Shown: positions 44,780 through 53,324, counted from the first letter of the stretch. The stretch: 64,000 nucleotides of DNA from CAYVLA01 sp964549615 [NCBI: uncultured Thermococci archaeon] (GCA_964549615.1 CAZJVP010000020.1:124001-188000), one strand, 5' to 3'. The notes: generated by a model not told the origin, from the letters alone. Program-made: numbers and translations.

Positions 44780-45412
44780 GCAGACCAGGTCCCCGTCCCT
44801 GAGGCCCAGCCTCTCCCTCAAGTTCACATCGGACACGACCTCTAGGACGTCCTTGGGGTAGTGGGTTCTGTCAGGGATGAATATCACGCCTTGGGCCTCG
44901 GAGCCGATCCGCACCCTGAAACATTTCCCGCCCCCAAAGCTCCGGCCCCCGGACTGAAATCCGTCGATCTTCAGGCCGGGCCTTGCCCGGATCTCGTCTG
45001 CTGAGCCGGCTGGGATCCTCAGGTTCAGAGTCCCTGGGTAAGGATCAAAACCAAGCCTATCCCTGAACTGTTTGCGGTAGCCTTCCTGACTCATGTAGTA
45101 TGCTCCCTCGCCAAGCCCGGTGAAGACGGTGCCCTCGATCGTGCATCCCTCCAGTATCTTCGTCAACAGCTTGTGCAGATCTTGGAGCTGGTTCATCCCC
45201 GCGGGCGTGATCTTGACTGTCTGGGCCTTCCCTTCTTTCTGTCTGGTCACAAGGCCGTTTCTCTCCATGCACATCAGCACGCGGCTGGCGGTCTGTTGAG
45301 ACCTCCCTATTGCGGCTCCCAGCTCCGCGGTGGAAACCTTGACGTGCCTCCTATCCGCCCCGCGCAGGGCAAGCTCCACAAGATAGGCCAGTTCTAGAAA
45401 TCGCATCATCAT
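44753..45412 (-). CDS. ribK: CTP-dependent riboflavin kinase with N-terminal HTH
   Basis: 219 residues. A MarR-like winged helix (about 18-70) precedes the RibK domain, with FTGLGEGAYYMSQEGY and LGFDPYPGTLNLRI. It phosphorylates riboflavin with CTP. The HTH-fused form may repress its own or flavin genes, as suggested for related archaeal proteins. It overlaps argB upstream by 4 bases and so lies in the argB operon. Confidence 0.94.
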   Translation of the reverse strand: MMMRFLELAYLVELALRGADRRHVKVSTAELGAAIGRSQQTASRVLMCMERNGLVTRQKEGKAQTVKITPAGMNQLQDLHKLLTKILEGCTIEGTVFTGLGEGAYYMSQEGYRKQFRDRLGFDPYPGTLNLRIPAGSADEIRARPGLKIDGFQSGGRSFGGGKCFRVRIGSEAQGVIFIPDRTHYPKDVLEVVSDVNLRERLGLRDGDLVCLTVLPSSP

Positions 45413-46290
45413 TGCCCATCGATCATTGTACCGATGCCCCTGTCCGTCAGGAGCTCCAGAACAAGGGAATGCGGCGTGTCCCCATTCAGTATGTGAGCCC
45501 GACCGACCCCCGCGTTGAGTGCCCTGATGCAGGATTCAACCTTCGGCAACATGCCCCCGCTGATGACATTAGCCTTGATCAGGTTTTTGAGCTGTCGAAG
45601 CGAAAGGGACGAGATCAGGCTCGAGGGGTCTGCGGGATCCCGCATGATGCCGGGAACGTCCGTAAGCACAACGTACTTCTCAGCGCGAAGCGCGCCAGCG
45701 AGGTCGCCCGCGAGGATGTCGGCGTTGATGTTAAGTCCTTTTCCTTCGTCATCCATGGCCACCGGCGCTATGACCGGGATGAACCCTGCATTTGATAGCG
45801 TCTCCACGACCTCGGTGTTGAGGGACTCGACCACCCCGACCCTGCCAAGCTTTGGATCCTTCACCTTTCCCGTTATCAGCCTTCCGTCCTTGCCAGATAT
45901 CCCAACCGATCTTCCGCCCTGCTGCTCGATAGCGCAGACGATTGACTTGTTCACCTTGCCAACCAGGACCATCTCGACGATCTCCATCGTTTCGTCGTCC
46001 GTAACCCTGAGGCCTTCCACGAAGATAGGCTCCTTATGCATCCTCTTCATGTAGGCCGATATCTCGTCGCCCCCACCGTGGACAACGACGGGCTTCATGC
46101 CGACGAGCCTCAAGAGGACTATGTCCTTCGCCACGTTGGCGAGCTTGTCTTGGCTCGAGCTGACGTTGCCCCCGAACTTCACAACGATTGTCTTGCCGTA
46201 CAGCTTCCGTATGTAGGGCAAGGCCTCCACGAGGGTCTCAGCCACTTGCTCCACGGACAGATCTGGGCTCACCACAAACCCTGATTGCAC
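45409..46290 (-). CDS. argB: Acetylglutamate kinase
   Basis: 293 residues, GTG start, leaderless. KFGGN (glycine-rich phosphate loop), VVVHGGGDEI, NINADILAGDLA and the final lobe are standard. The N-terminal EALPYIRKLYGK helix is the arginine-sensing type found in bacteria and some archaea, so inhibition by arginine is likely. Second step of arginine synthesis. It is followed by ribK. Confidence 0.94.
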   Translation of the reverse strand: MQSGFVVSPDLSVEQVAETLVEALPYIRKLYGKTIVVKFGGNVSSSQDKLANVAKDIVLLRLVGMKPVVVHGGGDEISAYMKRMHKEPIFVEGLRVTDDETMEIVEMVLVGKVNKSIVCAIEQQGGRSVGISGKDGRLITGKVKDPKLGRVGVVESLNTEVVETLSNAGFIPVIAPVAMDDEGKGLNINADILAGDLAGALRAEKYVVLTDVPGIMRDPADPSSLISSLSLRQLKNLIKANVISGGMLPKVESCIRALNAGVGRAHILNGDTPHSLVLELLTDRGIGTMIDGQ

Positions 46291-46306
46291 GACACCTGGG
46301 ACACGA

Positions 46307-46318
46307 GATATATATTTT
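46307..46318. promoter_or_regulatory. Shared divergent TATA element (argB and PTPS gene)
   Basis: GATATATATTTT reads as a TATA box on both strands, 17-28 bases before the argB GTG and 26-37 before the ATG at 46344. Both mRNAs should be leaderless. Confidence 0.6.
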
Positions 46319-46343
46319 GTCCGGCCGCGCTTCGCGGACTCAG

Positions 46344-46796
46344 ATGATGCTGACGGTTGGAGGCATCAACGTCTCGATCGCACACTTCGTAGAGTTAGGA
46401 GGCGTCTTCGAGAGCCTTCACGGCCACAACCTCGTGCTCTCCGCGCAAGTGGAGGGGAAACCTGACACCGGCCTCGTGATGGATTTCAGAGCGCTTGAGA
46501 AGCTGTTGCGCGACGTTGCTTCCCTGATCGACCACAGGCTCATCATTCCAAGGGACAATCGGAACCTCAGAATCGCAAAACGGGAAGGCATGCTCGAGAT
46601 ACGAACCCCCTCCAAACGTTACTTGATACCAGAAACCGACGTAATTCTGCTCCCGATGACGAACTCCACCGTCGAGGAGATAGCCCGTTTCGTCTACGAG
46701 GAGGTCAGCATGAGGCTGCCGCCCACGGTCAAGCTGGAAAGCGTCTCCGTCGGCGAGCGGGAAGGCAAGACGGCGACCTTTGGACCAAATCCCTAG
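46344..46796 (+). CDS. 6-pyruvoyltetrahydropterin synthase family protein, PTPS-III type
   Basis: 150 residues from the ATG at 46344 or 46347. Zinc ligands are H14 and the HGH at 26-28. The usual CxxxHGH is replaced by ExxHGH (E23-S-L-H26), which marks PTPS-III, the group proposed to make 6-hydroxymethyl-dihydropterin for folate or methanopterin in organisms without FolB. QueD function is therefore less likely. Stop shares CTAG with the convergent CARF-like gene. Confidence 0.85.
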   Translation: MMLTVGGINVSIAHFVELGGVFESLHGHNLVLSAQVEGKPDTGLVMDFRALEKLLRDVASLIDHRLIIPRDNRNLRIAKREGMLEIRTPSKRYLIPETDVILLPMTNSTVEEIARFVYEEVSMRLPPTVKLESVSVGEREGKTATFGPNP

Positions 46797-47650
46797 GATG
46801 GCCTAGCCTTCTCCACCCACTCTTTTCCGTACTCGGTCAGGGTTATCTCCTTCTGCCTGCCGGTGTAGGAGGTCGTCACGAAGCCGCATCTCTCCAAGGT
46901 CGCGATCTGTTTGGCCGCCATCACCCGATCGGTCGGCGTCGGCCTCCTGCCAAGCAGCTTCACCAGAAGGTCGGTTATCGAGGGGGACCTCCCTCCTGCC
47001 TTCTCCAAGGCCTCAAGGTATCCTGGCTCGATCTCCTCCTGTTCGATCCTAATGGGGAGCGGAGGACACTTCAGGACCTTCCTCACCCCGACGGCAAGCT
47101 GGGGAACCTGGAACTCGCGCAGCCCTTCCTCGATCACCTGCTTCATGTGTTCCAAGGCCTCCGTCTTCTTGGTATCTAGGTATGTCTTGAGGTCCTTCTG
47201 CAAGACCTCAAGCTTCCTCCTGGCCACCTCAGGGGTGAAGTACGATCTTGGGCTGACGTAGTAGATATTGGCGCCGATCTCCAACGCAGCGAGGAAGAGG
47301 GCGCATGAGACTATGCGCGTGCCCGACGAGATGTCGATGAGGAACTCTGCCTGCGGGGAAAGCTTGGCAAGAATGGCGCGGAAGTCTAGGTATGCGTCCA
47401 GAAGGTCGAAGAAGTTGACCCTGAACGTGGTGATGTCGATCATGTCCTGGTCGACTGGGATGATGGGATCCTCTGCAAGCTTCTTCTTCAGGTCCGTCAG
47501 CAGCTCCTCGATGGTTATCTCGACGCCCGACATCTCGGACGATTTCTTCTTGTTTCGGATTATGTAGACCTTGTCCGGCTGAAGATGCGTTATTGCCCCG
47601 ATGATTCGATCCCTCTCGAGGCCCTGCGGGACTAGAAGATACCTCGGCAA
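46793..47650 (-). CDS. CARF-like domain plus winged-helix regulator (DUF6293/HFX_2341 type)
   Basis: 285 residues from the TTG at 47650, 32 bases after the TATA box; the longer frame runs past it. The N-domain opens VPQGLERDRIIGAI with DKVYIIRNKKK, then has FLIDISSGTRIVSCALFLAALEIGANIYYV, the Rossmann-like CARF pattern with the SGTR ligand loop. A C-terminal winged helix (about 215-285) has AAKQIATLERCGFV. Such proteins sense cyclic oligonucleotides or similar nucleotides in CRISPR systems, yet no CRISPR locus is here. Confidence 0.75.
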   Translation of the reverse strand: MPRYLLVPQGLERDRIIGAITHLQPDKVYIIRNKKKSSEMSGVEITIEELLTDLKKKLAEDPIIPVDQDMIDITTFRVNFFDLLDAYLDFRAILAKLSPQAEFLIDISSGTRIVSCALFLAALEIGANIYYVSPRSYFTPEVARRKLEVLQKDLKTYLDTKKTEALEHMKQVIEEGLREFQVPQLAVGVRKVLKCPPLPIRIEQEEIEPGYLEALEKAGGRSPSITDLLVKLLGRRPTPTDRVMAAKQIATLERCGFVTTSYTGRQKEITLTEYGKEWVEKARPS

Positions 47651-47681
47651 GCAGACACCGAAAAGCGAAACACATCGGACG

Positions 47682-47694
47682 AATAAATATCTTA
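47682..47694 (-). promoter_or_regulatory. TATA box of the CARF-like gene
   Basis: AAGATATTTATTC, 32-44 bases before the TTG at 47650. Confidence 0.6.
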
Positions 47695-47767
47695 ATGTTT
47701 CACACAGGCGGAAAATGTTTTCACTGCCAATCGAAATGAGTTCGCCATCGCCATAGCAACTCATTGA

Positions 47768-47777
47768 CGTTTATATG
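47768..47777 (+). promoter_or_regulatory. TATA box of the RNase H gene
   Basis: ACGTTTATAT, 34-43 bases before the ATG at 47811. AAAGGAGCGAC just before the ATG provides a ribosome site. Confidence 0.6.
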
Positions 47778-47810
47778 ATTCGCTTGCCGCACCCCCCTCA
47801 AAGGAGCGAC

Positions 47811-48434
47811 ATGGGCGGTTCTAAGGTCATCGGCGCCGACGAGGTTGGCTCGGGAGATACCTTTTGCGGGCTCGTGGTCTCGGCAGCCTGCGTCACGGAT
47901 GAGCAGGAGGAATACCTGAGGTCTCACCGCGTCAGGGATAGCAAGAGGATCTCCGACTCCATGATTGGCCAGTACGTCGCGCTGATCACCGAAGCGGGCG
48001 TTCGCCACAGCACGATCGTGGTAAGCCCACTGCAGCTCAACAGGCTTCTGGCAGAGGGGTTGCCCCATGTCGAGATACAGAACATGATGTATGAGAGAGC
48101 CATCGGTAGCCTCATACAGAAGGTTGGGAAGCCCGACAAGGTGTATGTTGACCAGTACCCAGGGGCAAGGATAAGCATCGACCATCAATCCCTTGAGCTG
48201 GTTCCCGGAGCGGGCGAGAAGTACTTGTGCGTGGCCGCGGCCAGCATCATGGCCCGGTCTGCGTACCTCGGAATGAGGAGATGCCTCGAGAGGGAGCTTG
48301 GAATGCCAATACCTCTGGGCAGTTCGAAAGTCGAGGAATTGCTCAGGCACATGATCCACAACGAGGTAGACATCACCAAGTATGCAAAGCTTTACCCAAA
48401 CAACGTCAGGGACTTGCTGAGAGAACTCCGCTAA
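47811..48434 (+). CDS. Ribonuclease H, HIII-like
   Basis: 207 residues. GADEVGSGDTFCGLVV has the GxDEVGxGDxF pattern of RNase HIII, not the DEAGRGP of RNase HII. VDQYPG matches the HIII VDQFA segment. VGVAAAS-like CVAAASIMAR holds the later catalytic block. The N-terminal TBP-like domain of bacterial HIII is absent. It removes RNA from RNA-DNA hybrids. The class assignment is by motif only. Confidence 0.85.
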   Translation: MGGSKVIGADEVGSGDTFCGLVVSAACVTDEQEEYLRSHRVRDSKRISDSMIGQYVALITEAGVRHSTIVVSPLQLNRLLAEGLPHVEIQNMMYERAIGSLIQKVGKPDKVYVDQYPGARISIDHQSLELVPGAGEKYLCVAAASIMARSAYLGMRRCLERELGMPIPLGSSKVEELLRHMIHNEVDITKYAKLYPNNVRDLLRELR

Positions 48435-48527
48435 AGCCACGCGGGTAAAGACACGCCGGCCAACTGACCGACACGCAGCGGATCGCACACGGAACCATGA
48501 GCGGGGGGATAAGCCACGTTGATACAA

Positions 48528-48536
48528 ACATTTATG
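48528..48536 (+). promoter_or_regulatory. TATA box of the homocysteine operon
   Basis: ACATTTATG is 24-32 bases before the GTG at 48560, which therefore is the likely leaderless start rather than the ATG at 48497. Confidence 0.6.
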
Positions 48537-48559
48537 AGTCATCAACGAGAGTAATCCGC

Positions 48560-50074
48560 GTGGCTAGGCCGAAGGTCTCCAAGACCATTCAGGAGATAAA
48601 TCAGAAGATACGCGACGGCAACGTGGTCGTGGTGACCGCGGAAGAGATGCCCGACATAGTTCGGGAGAAGGGCCCCGTCAAGGCCGCCGAAGAAGTGGAC
48701 GTGGTCACGACGGGCACCTTCGGGGCGATGTGTTCGTCGGGGGCCTGGCTGAACTTCGGCCACGCGGACCCTCCCATCAAGATGAAAAGGGTCTGGCTTA
48801 ACGACGTCGAGGCGTATACCGGAGTCGCTGCCGTCGACGCCTACATCGGCGCTACGCAGCTGAGCGAGACGCGCGGGTTTGACTACGGCGGGGGACACGT
48901 GATTGAAGACCTGGTTCGCGGCCGCGCCGTATCCCTGAGAGCTGAAGCCTACGGCACCGATTGCTATCCCCGTACCCACCTTGAGCTTGAGATCGCACTC
49001 GAGGACCTGAACCAAGCCGTGATGCTCAACCCCCGAAACGCCTACCAGAGGTACAACGCCGCAACCAACAGTAGGGATGAGACCATCTACACATATATGG
49101 GCGTCCTGCTGCCCGAAATGAGGAACGCCACCTTCTCGGGCTCCGGAGTCCTCAGCCCACTTTGCAATGACCCGGAGTACAGGACGATAGGCCTGGGCAC
49201 AAGGATATTCCTGGGCGGGGCCGAGGGATACGTGATCGGCCCGGGCACCCAACATTCGCCGGCTGACGGCTTCGGGACATTGATGGTCAAAGGGGACCTG
49301 AAGCAGATGTCAGCCGACTACCTTAGAGGAGCAACCTTCGAACGGTACGGGACCACCCTATACGTCGGCATCGGGGTCCCGATCCCGATACTCGACGAAG
49401 GCCTAGCCAGATCCACCGCGGTGACCGACGAGCAGATCAAGGTCAAGATCTTGGACTACGGCGTGCCGCGGAGGGACCGGCCGGTGGTGAAGGAGACGAA
49501 CTACGCAGAACTCAGGTCGGGCCGGGTAACCATCAACAACCGTGAGGTTCCCGTATCCCCGCTCTCCAGCTTCAAGATCGCGAGGAAGATCGCCAATACC
49601 CTCAAGGAACGAATAGCCGGCGGGCAGTTCACGTTGACGGAGCCAGTCGAGCGCCTTCCGCGGAGGGCACGGTTCCGCCCGATGAAGAGCGAGGCACTCG
49701 TTCCATTCGTCGAGGACGTTGCGACGGGAAAGGTGGTGACGGCACCTCCACAGATGAGCATAGAGGAGGCGGCCAAGAAGTTGACCGTTGAAGAAGTCAA
49801 CAGCCTGCTCATCGAAGACGAGCAACGCAGGCTGATAGGGATCCTGACTTCCTGGGACATCGCCAAGGCCGTCGCCACCGGGATCGACTGCGTCGGGGAA
49901 GCCATGACCCGGAAGGTCATAGTGGCACACAAAGGAGAGCCCATCTATCTTGCGGCGAGGAAACTCGAGAAGCACGGCATAAGCGCGCTTCCCATAGTCG
50001 ATGGCAAGAAGAGGGTGCTAGGGATCGTATCGGACGAGGACATAGCCAGGTTCGTGGGGAGGAGGAGACTGTGA
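48560..50074 (+). CDS. DUF39 homocysteine biosynthesis protein with CBS pair
   Basis: 504 residues. The DUF39 (COG1900) domain fills about 1-370 with GTFGAMCSSGAWLNFGH, whose Cys is the proposed sulfur carrier. Two CBS domains at about 375-500 (VVTAPPQMSIEEA and AMTRKVIVAHKGEPIY) probably sense a nucleotide. In Methanosarcina, COG1900 proteins with a NIL-ferredoxin partner are needed to make homocysteine from aspartate semialdehyde. Next gene overlaps by 4 bases. Confidence 0.92.
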   Translation: MARPKVSKTIQEINQKIRDGNVVVVTAEEMPDIVREKGPVKAAEEVDVVTTGTFGAMCSSGAWLNFGHADPPIKMKRVWLNDVEAYTGVAAVDAYIGATQLSETRGFDYGGGHVIEDLVRGRAVSLRAEAYGTDCYPRTHLELEIALEDLNQAVMLNPRNAYQRYNAATNSRDETIYTYMGVLLPEMRNATFSGSGVLSPLCNDPEYRTIGLGTRIFLGGAEGYVIGPGTQHSPADGFGTLMVKGDLKQMSADYLRGATFERYGTTLYVGIGVPIPILDEGLARSTAVTDEQIKVKILDYGVPRRDRPVVKETNYAELRSGRVTINNREVPVSPLSSFKIARKIANTLKERIAGGQFTLTEPVERLPRRARFRPMKSEALVPFVEDVATGKVVTAPPQMSIEEAAKKLTVEEVNSLLIEDEQRRLIGILTSWDIAKAVATGIDCVGEAMTRKVIVAHKGEPIYLAARKLEKHGISALPIVDGKKRVLGIVSDEDIARFVGRRRL

Positions 50075-50469
50075 CCTACTTTCGACTCGAGTTCCCGCGT
50101 GAGATCGTGACCGAGCCAATCATATCGGAGACGATACGCCGCACCGGAACCCTGATCAACATCCTCAGGGCAAGGGTCGATGAAACCCATGGGGAGATCA
50201 TCGCCGAGGTCACAGGCGAGGGATCGGAGGTCGAGAGGGTCGTCACCTACCTCAAGGAGCGCGGGGTGCTGGTCGAGGAGCTCAGCGGCAGCGTCTCAGT
50301 GAAGGTGGACGGATGCATACACTGCGGGGCTTGCGTTTCCATCTGCCCCGTCGGTGCGATATCGATGGGGCGCGAGTATGAGGTTGTATTCGACGCCTCT
50401 AGGTGCATATCATGCAGGGTCTGCGTCCCGGCGTGCCCGGTGAGAGCCATACAGGCCCCACCCCTCTAG
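50071..50469 (+). CDS. NIL-domain ferredoxin, two [4Fe-4S] clusters
   Basis: 132 residues. NIL domain about 1-75, then CIHCGACVSICP and CISCRVCVPACP (two cluster motifs). It supplies electrons or sulfur to the DUF39 partner in homocysteine formation. GTGA overlap with the upstream gene. Stop shares CTAG with the convergent UPF0280 gene. Confidence 0.94.
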   Translation: MTYFRLEFPREIVTEPIISETIRRTGTLINILRARVDETHGEIIAEVTGEGSEVERVVTYLKERGVLVEELSGSVSVKVDGCIHCGACVSICPVGAISMGREYEVVFDASRCISCRVCVPACPVRAIQAPPL

Positions 50470-51212
50470 GGGGCTCTTGAGTGCGATTGGGGATTGGCAA
50501 TGAGATCGGCATCACCCGCGAGGGCCAGCACCTCGGGGAGATCCCCCCAAGCAGCCATCTCCTCCCCGCGCACAATGAGCACGCCTATTGCACCAATGCT
50601 CTGGGCCTTTGCTATTCCAATCTTGAGACCATCCTCTCCCCTAACTTCGTTGCAAACCGACGTAGCTGCCGCGTCGGCTATGATCGCCGACTTCCGCGAG
50701 TACACGACAACGGCATCCGCCTCACCAAAGCTTAGGGACTCGCCAACCGTGGCCGAGCTGGTACAGAGGCCGGCGTAGGAACCGCCGGGACTTACCCTCA
50801 ATCCCAACTTCCCGGAGAGCGGCGAGCTGCCGGCGTATATGCCCACGATGAAGGGACCATCGCCATGGAGGCATATGTCGCCGCCGTTCTCCACAATCAC
50901 GTTGCGCGCGCCGGCCTCCACAGCAGATCGAGCCGCCACCTCAGCCATAGCCCCCGCGACCGCCGCAAACGGGCCGACGCCAGCCAAACTCGCAGCGTCA
51001 TACATGTCAGATATGAACCAGGGCAGGTCCCCGCAAGGCTTCTCTAACGGTTCGAGCGACCACCTGAACTCCGGACATCTTTCGATGTGAGCAAGGAGCT
51101 GGGCCCGGGCACGGACGACCGCCCCCCTGATGGGCTCAATTGCGCTGTCCAGATCCGTCTTTATCAGAAGGCTAGTTTGCCCATAGGTCATTCTGTGACT
51201 GGTAAGGCGCAT
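50466..51212 (-). CDS. UPF0280 family protein (ApbE-like fold)
   Basis: 248 residues from M10 of the long frame; that frame enters proS. PFAAVAGAMAEVAARSAVEAGARNVIVENGGDICL is the family core. In Methanosarcina a COG2122 protein of this kind is linked to the DUF39 homocysteine pathway, and here it is tail to tail with both other components. The reaction is unknown. It overlaps no gene upstream but follows proS by 10 bases. Confidence 0.9.
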   Translation of the reverse strand: MRLTSHRMTYGQTSLLIKTDLDSAIEPIRGAVVRARAQLLAHIERCPEFRWSLEPLEKPCGDLPWFISDMYDAASLAGVGPFAAVAGAMAEVAARSAVEAGARNVIVENGGDICLHGDGPFIVGIYAGSSPLSGKLGLRVSPGGSYAGLCTSSATVGESLSFGEADAVVVYSRKSAIIADAAATSVCNEVRGEDGLKIGIAKAQSIGAIGVLIVRGEEMAAWGDLPEVLALAGDADLIANPQSHSRAP

Positions 51213-51222
51213 GGGTGAAAGC

Positions 51223-52701
51223 CTAGTAGGCCTTGGCAACTACAACCACGCAGCGTGCAGGCCTTCCGCACACTATGCAGACTTGTCCGTCAGGTGCCCC
51301 TTCTTCGTCGAAGATCGTCCCACGGACCTCTGCCTCGGTGCGTTCGGCGATCTTGTCGGCGCAGGCCTCCCCGTCCAAATCCCTGGAGCAGAATGGAACC
51401 TTGACGAATCCCCCCTTGGAGGCGATGATCTCTGCCAGTTCCTCGACGCTACCGGCCGTCGAGATGCACGACTCAAGATCCTTGCACGCCTTCTGCCTGA
51501 TATTTTCTAGGATCTCGCCCGCCATCCTCTTTATCGCCTTCGTTGCGGCCGAGAACTCGACCTCTTCCCTTCTCCCCGTGTCCCTCCTAACGAGCGTGAC
51601 GGTGTCAGATTCCAGGTTCTTTGGACCTATCTCAGCCCTGATGGGAACACCCTTCATCTCCCAATAGTAGAACTTCATTCCCGGCTTCTTGTCGGAGTCG
51701 TCGATATGCACTCGCACGCCGGAAGCCCTGATCCTAGATGCCAGTTGGCGGCACCTCTGCATCACCTCGGCCTTTTCGCCCTTGTAGAAGATCGGGACGA
51801 TTATCACCTGGATCGGGGCTATCGCGAACGGCAGTACGAGCCCCTTCCTATCCCCATGGATCGCTGCCAGGACCGCCAGGGTCCTCGAGATGGGGGGACC
51901 GTAGCACGTCTGGTATGGAACCTTCTTGGAGCCGTCCTGATCTTCGAAGACCAGTCCGAAGGCACGGGCAAATCCTTGGCCCAGGAAATGGGTCGAAGGA
52001 AGTTGGACCGCCTTCCTATCGGGCATGAGAGCATCAGCGGCGTAGGTGTCCACCGCACCAGCGAACTTGTCAAAGGCGGGCCTCCTGAAGAAGATGAAGG
52101 GGATCCCCAGCTTGTCGTGCAGGACGGCCTTCGTGATTGCCATATCCTCCCGGACCTGCGCAAGTGCCCCGGCCTCGTCAGCGAAGACGTCGTGGGCCTC
52201 GATCCAGAGGAACTCCCTTCCGCGGATGAGGGGCTTGGTCGCCTTGGTCTCGTACCTGTAGACTGCGCAACTCTGGTAGAGCTTCAAAGGCAGGTCGGAG
52301 TGGGAGCGTATCCACAGGGCATACATGTGATAGAAGGCCGCCTCCGAGGTCGGCCGCAGGGCCAGCCGGCCCTCCAACTTGCTGTCGCCCGCCTCCGTCA
52401 CCCAGAACACCTGGGGGCTGAAGCCTTGGACGTGGTTCTTCTCCTTCTCGAAGTTTTCCTCCGGGATAACGACGGGAAAGAGGGTGGGGCTGTGACCCGT
52501 CTTCTCCAACTCGGACTCCCAGATGGAGTACAGCTCCTTGGCCATCCTCATGAGCCAAGGCCTGTATATGACGAAGCCCTTGACGTTGTACCTCAAGTCC
52601 ACAAGGTCGGCGGTCTTGATGATCTCGTTGTACCAGTTGGAGAAGTCGGACTTATCCACGTTGAAGATGTCCTTCTGGGAGACCCTTCCTGTCCCCGCCA
52701 A
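51223..52701 (-). CDS. proS: Prolyl-tRNA synthetase, archaeal/eukaryotic type
   Basis: 492 residues. Class II motifs are present: RPTSEAAFYHMY, the Pro-binding SCAVYRYETKATKPLIRGREFLW, and the C-terminal anticodon domain with FYKGEKAEV. A zinc-binding tail follows and the chain ends in VVAKAY with a terminal Tyr, characteristic of archaeal ProRS. It charges tRNA-Pro. UPF0280 is downstream. Confidence 0.96.
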   Translation of the reverse strand: MAGTGRVSQKDIFNVDKSDFSNWYNEIIKTADLVDLRYNVKGFVIYRPWLMRMAKELYSIWESELEKTGHSPTLFPVVIPEENFEKEKNHVQGFSPQVFWVTEAGDSKLEGRLALRPTSEAAFYHMYALWIRSHSDLPLKLYQSCAVYRYETKATKPLIRGREFLWIEAHDVFADEAGALAQVREDMAITKAVLHDKLGIPFIFFRRPAFDKFAGAVDTYAADALMPDRKAVQLPSTHFLGQGFARAFGLVFEDQDGSKKVPYQTCYGPPISRTLAVLAAIHGDRKGLVLPFAIAPIQVIIVPIFYKGEKAEVMQRCRQLASRIRASGVRVHIDDSDKKPGMKFYYWEMKGVPIRAEIGPKNLESDTVTLVRRDTGRREEVEFSAATKAIKRMAGEILENIRQKACKDLESCISTAGSVEELAEIIASKGGFVKVPFCSRDLDGEACADKIAERTEAEVRGTIFDEEGAPDGQVCIVCGRPARCVVVVAKAY

Positions 52702-52791
52702 GACGGTTCACTGCCCGGGCTCGCCCCGGTCATCTTATTACTCTTTCCAGAACGACAGAATCATCCAATACATTCCGACGCAAGACCGGGA

Positions 52792-53280
52792 CTACTCCTT
52801 CTTCTTGATGCGGATGACTTCGCCCAGCGTCACATCCCCCACTTCTGTCCCGGCCACTCCCGCGATCTCCTCCTCTGAGCCTTCCTTCTCCAGGAGCTTG
52901 ATCTTGAGAAATCGTTCCAATTTCCTTGCGAGCGCAATGCTGGGAGCAAGGGATTCCGATTCAAGCCTGTGTATGGTGGAGCTCTTCTCGCTAACCTTCT
53001 TCCCGAGGTCTTCCTGCGTTAGGCCCAAGCGCTCCCTAGCCGACCTTATGAGCGCGCCGTAGCCGTCGACAACCTCGTACTCCAGGTTGGATGTGCCGCC
53101 GGATGTCTTCCTCGACCCCGTTGCCCGCCGGGGAGCTTGAAGGCCTTTCTCGGCCATCGGTTTGTTGTCCACAGGTGTTCCAAACCTTGCGCATCGGTCG
53201 CACACGTCCAAGGTCGCCCTTTCGACAACGACGGTCGTGAGATGTCTGACCTCAGACCCACAGATCTCACAGATCATCAA
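52792..53280 (-). CDS. mbf1: Multiprotein bridging factor MBF1 (archaeal)
   Basis: 162 residues. The N-terminal zinc ribbon has C4, C7, C27 and C30. After a basic linker a Cro-type HTH occupies about 70-130 (LGLTQEDLGKKVSEKSSTIHRLESES). Archaeal MBF1 associates with the small ribosomal subunit. It diverges from pan and shares its AT-rich promoter. Confidence 0.94.
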   Translation of the reverse strand: MMICEICGSEVRHLTTVVVERATLDVCDRCARFGTPVDNKPMAEKGLQAPRRATGSRKTSGGTSNLEYEVVDGYGALIRSARERLGLTQEDLGKKVSEKSSTIHRLESESLAPSIALARKLERFLKIKLLEKEGSEEEIAGVAGTEVGDVTLGEVIRIKKKE

Positions 53281-53312
53281 TGACCGCCCGCTGTCGATTC
53301 CGTCTCAACCGA

Positions 53313-53324
53313 AGATATTTAAAT
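53313..53324. promoter_or_regulatory. Shared divergent TATA element (mbf1 and pan)
   Basis: AGATATTTAAAT serves pan (GTG at 53359) and on the other strand mbf1 (ATG at 53280), which would be near-leaderless. Confidence 0.6.

Noticed and set aside
47651-47764. Longer start of the CARF-like protein
   Set aside because: The added residues cross the TATA box at 47682-47694.
48497-48559. Longer start of the DUF39 protein
   Set aside because: Its first codons overlap the TATA box at 48528-48536, and the family begins near the GTG at 48560.
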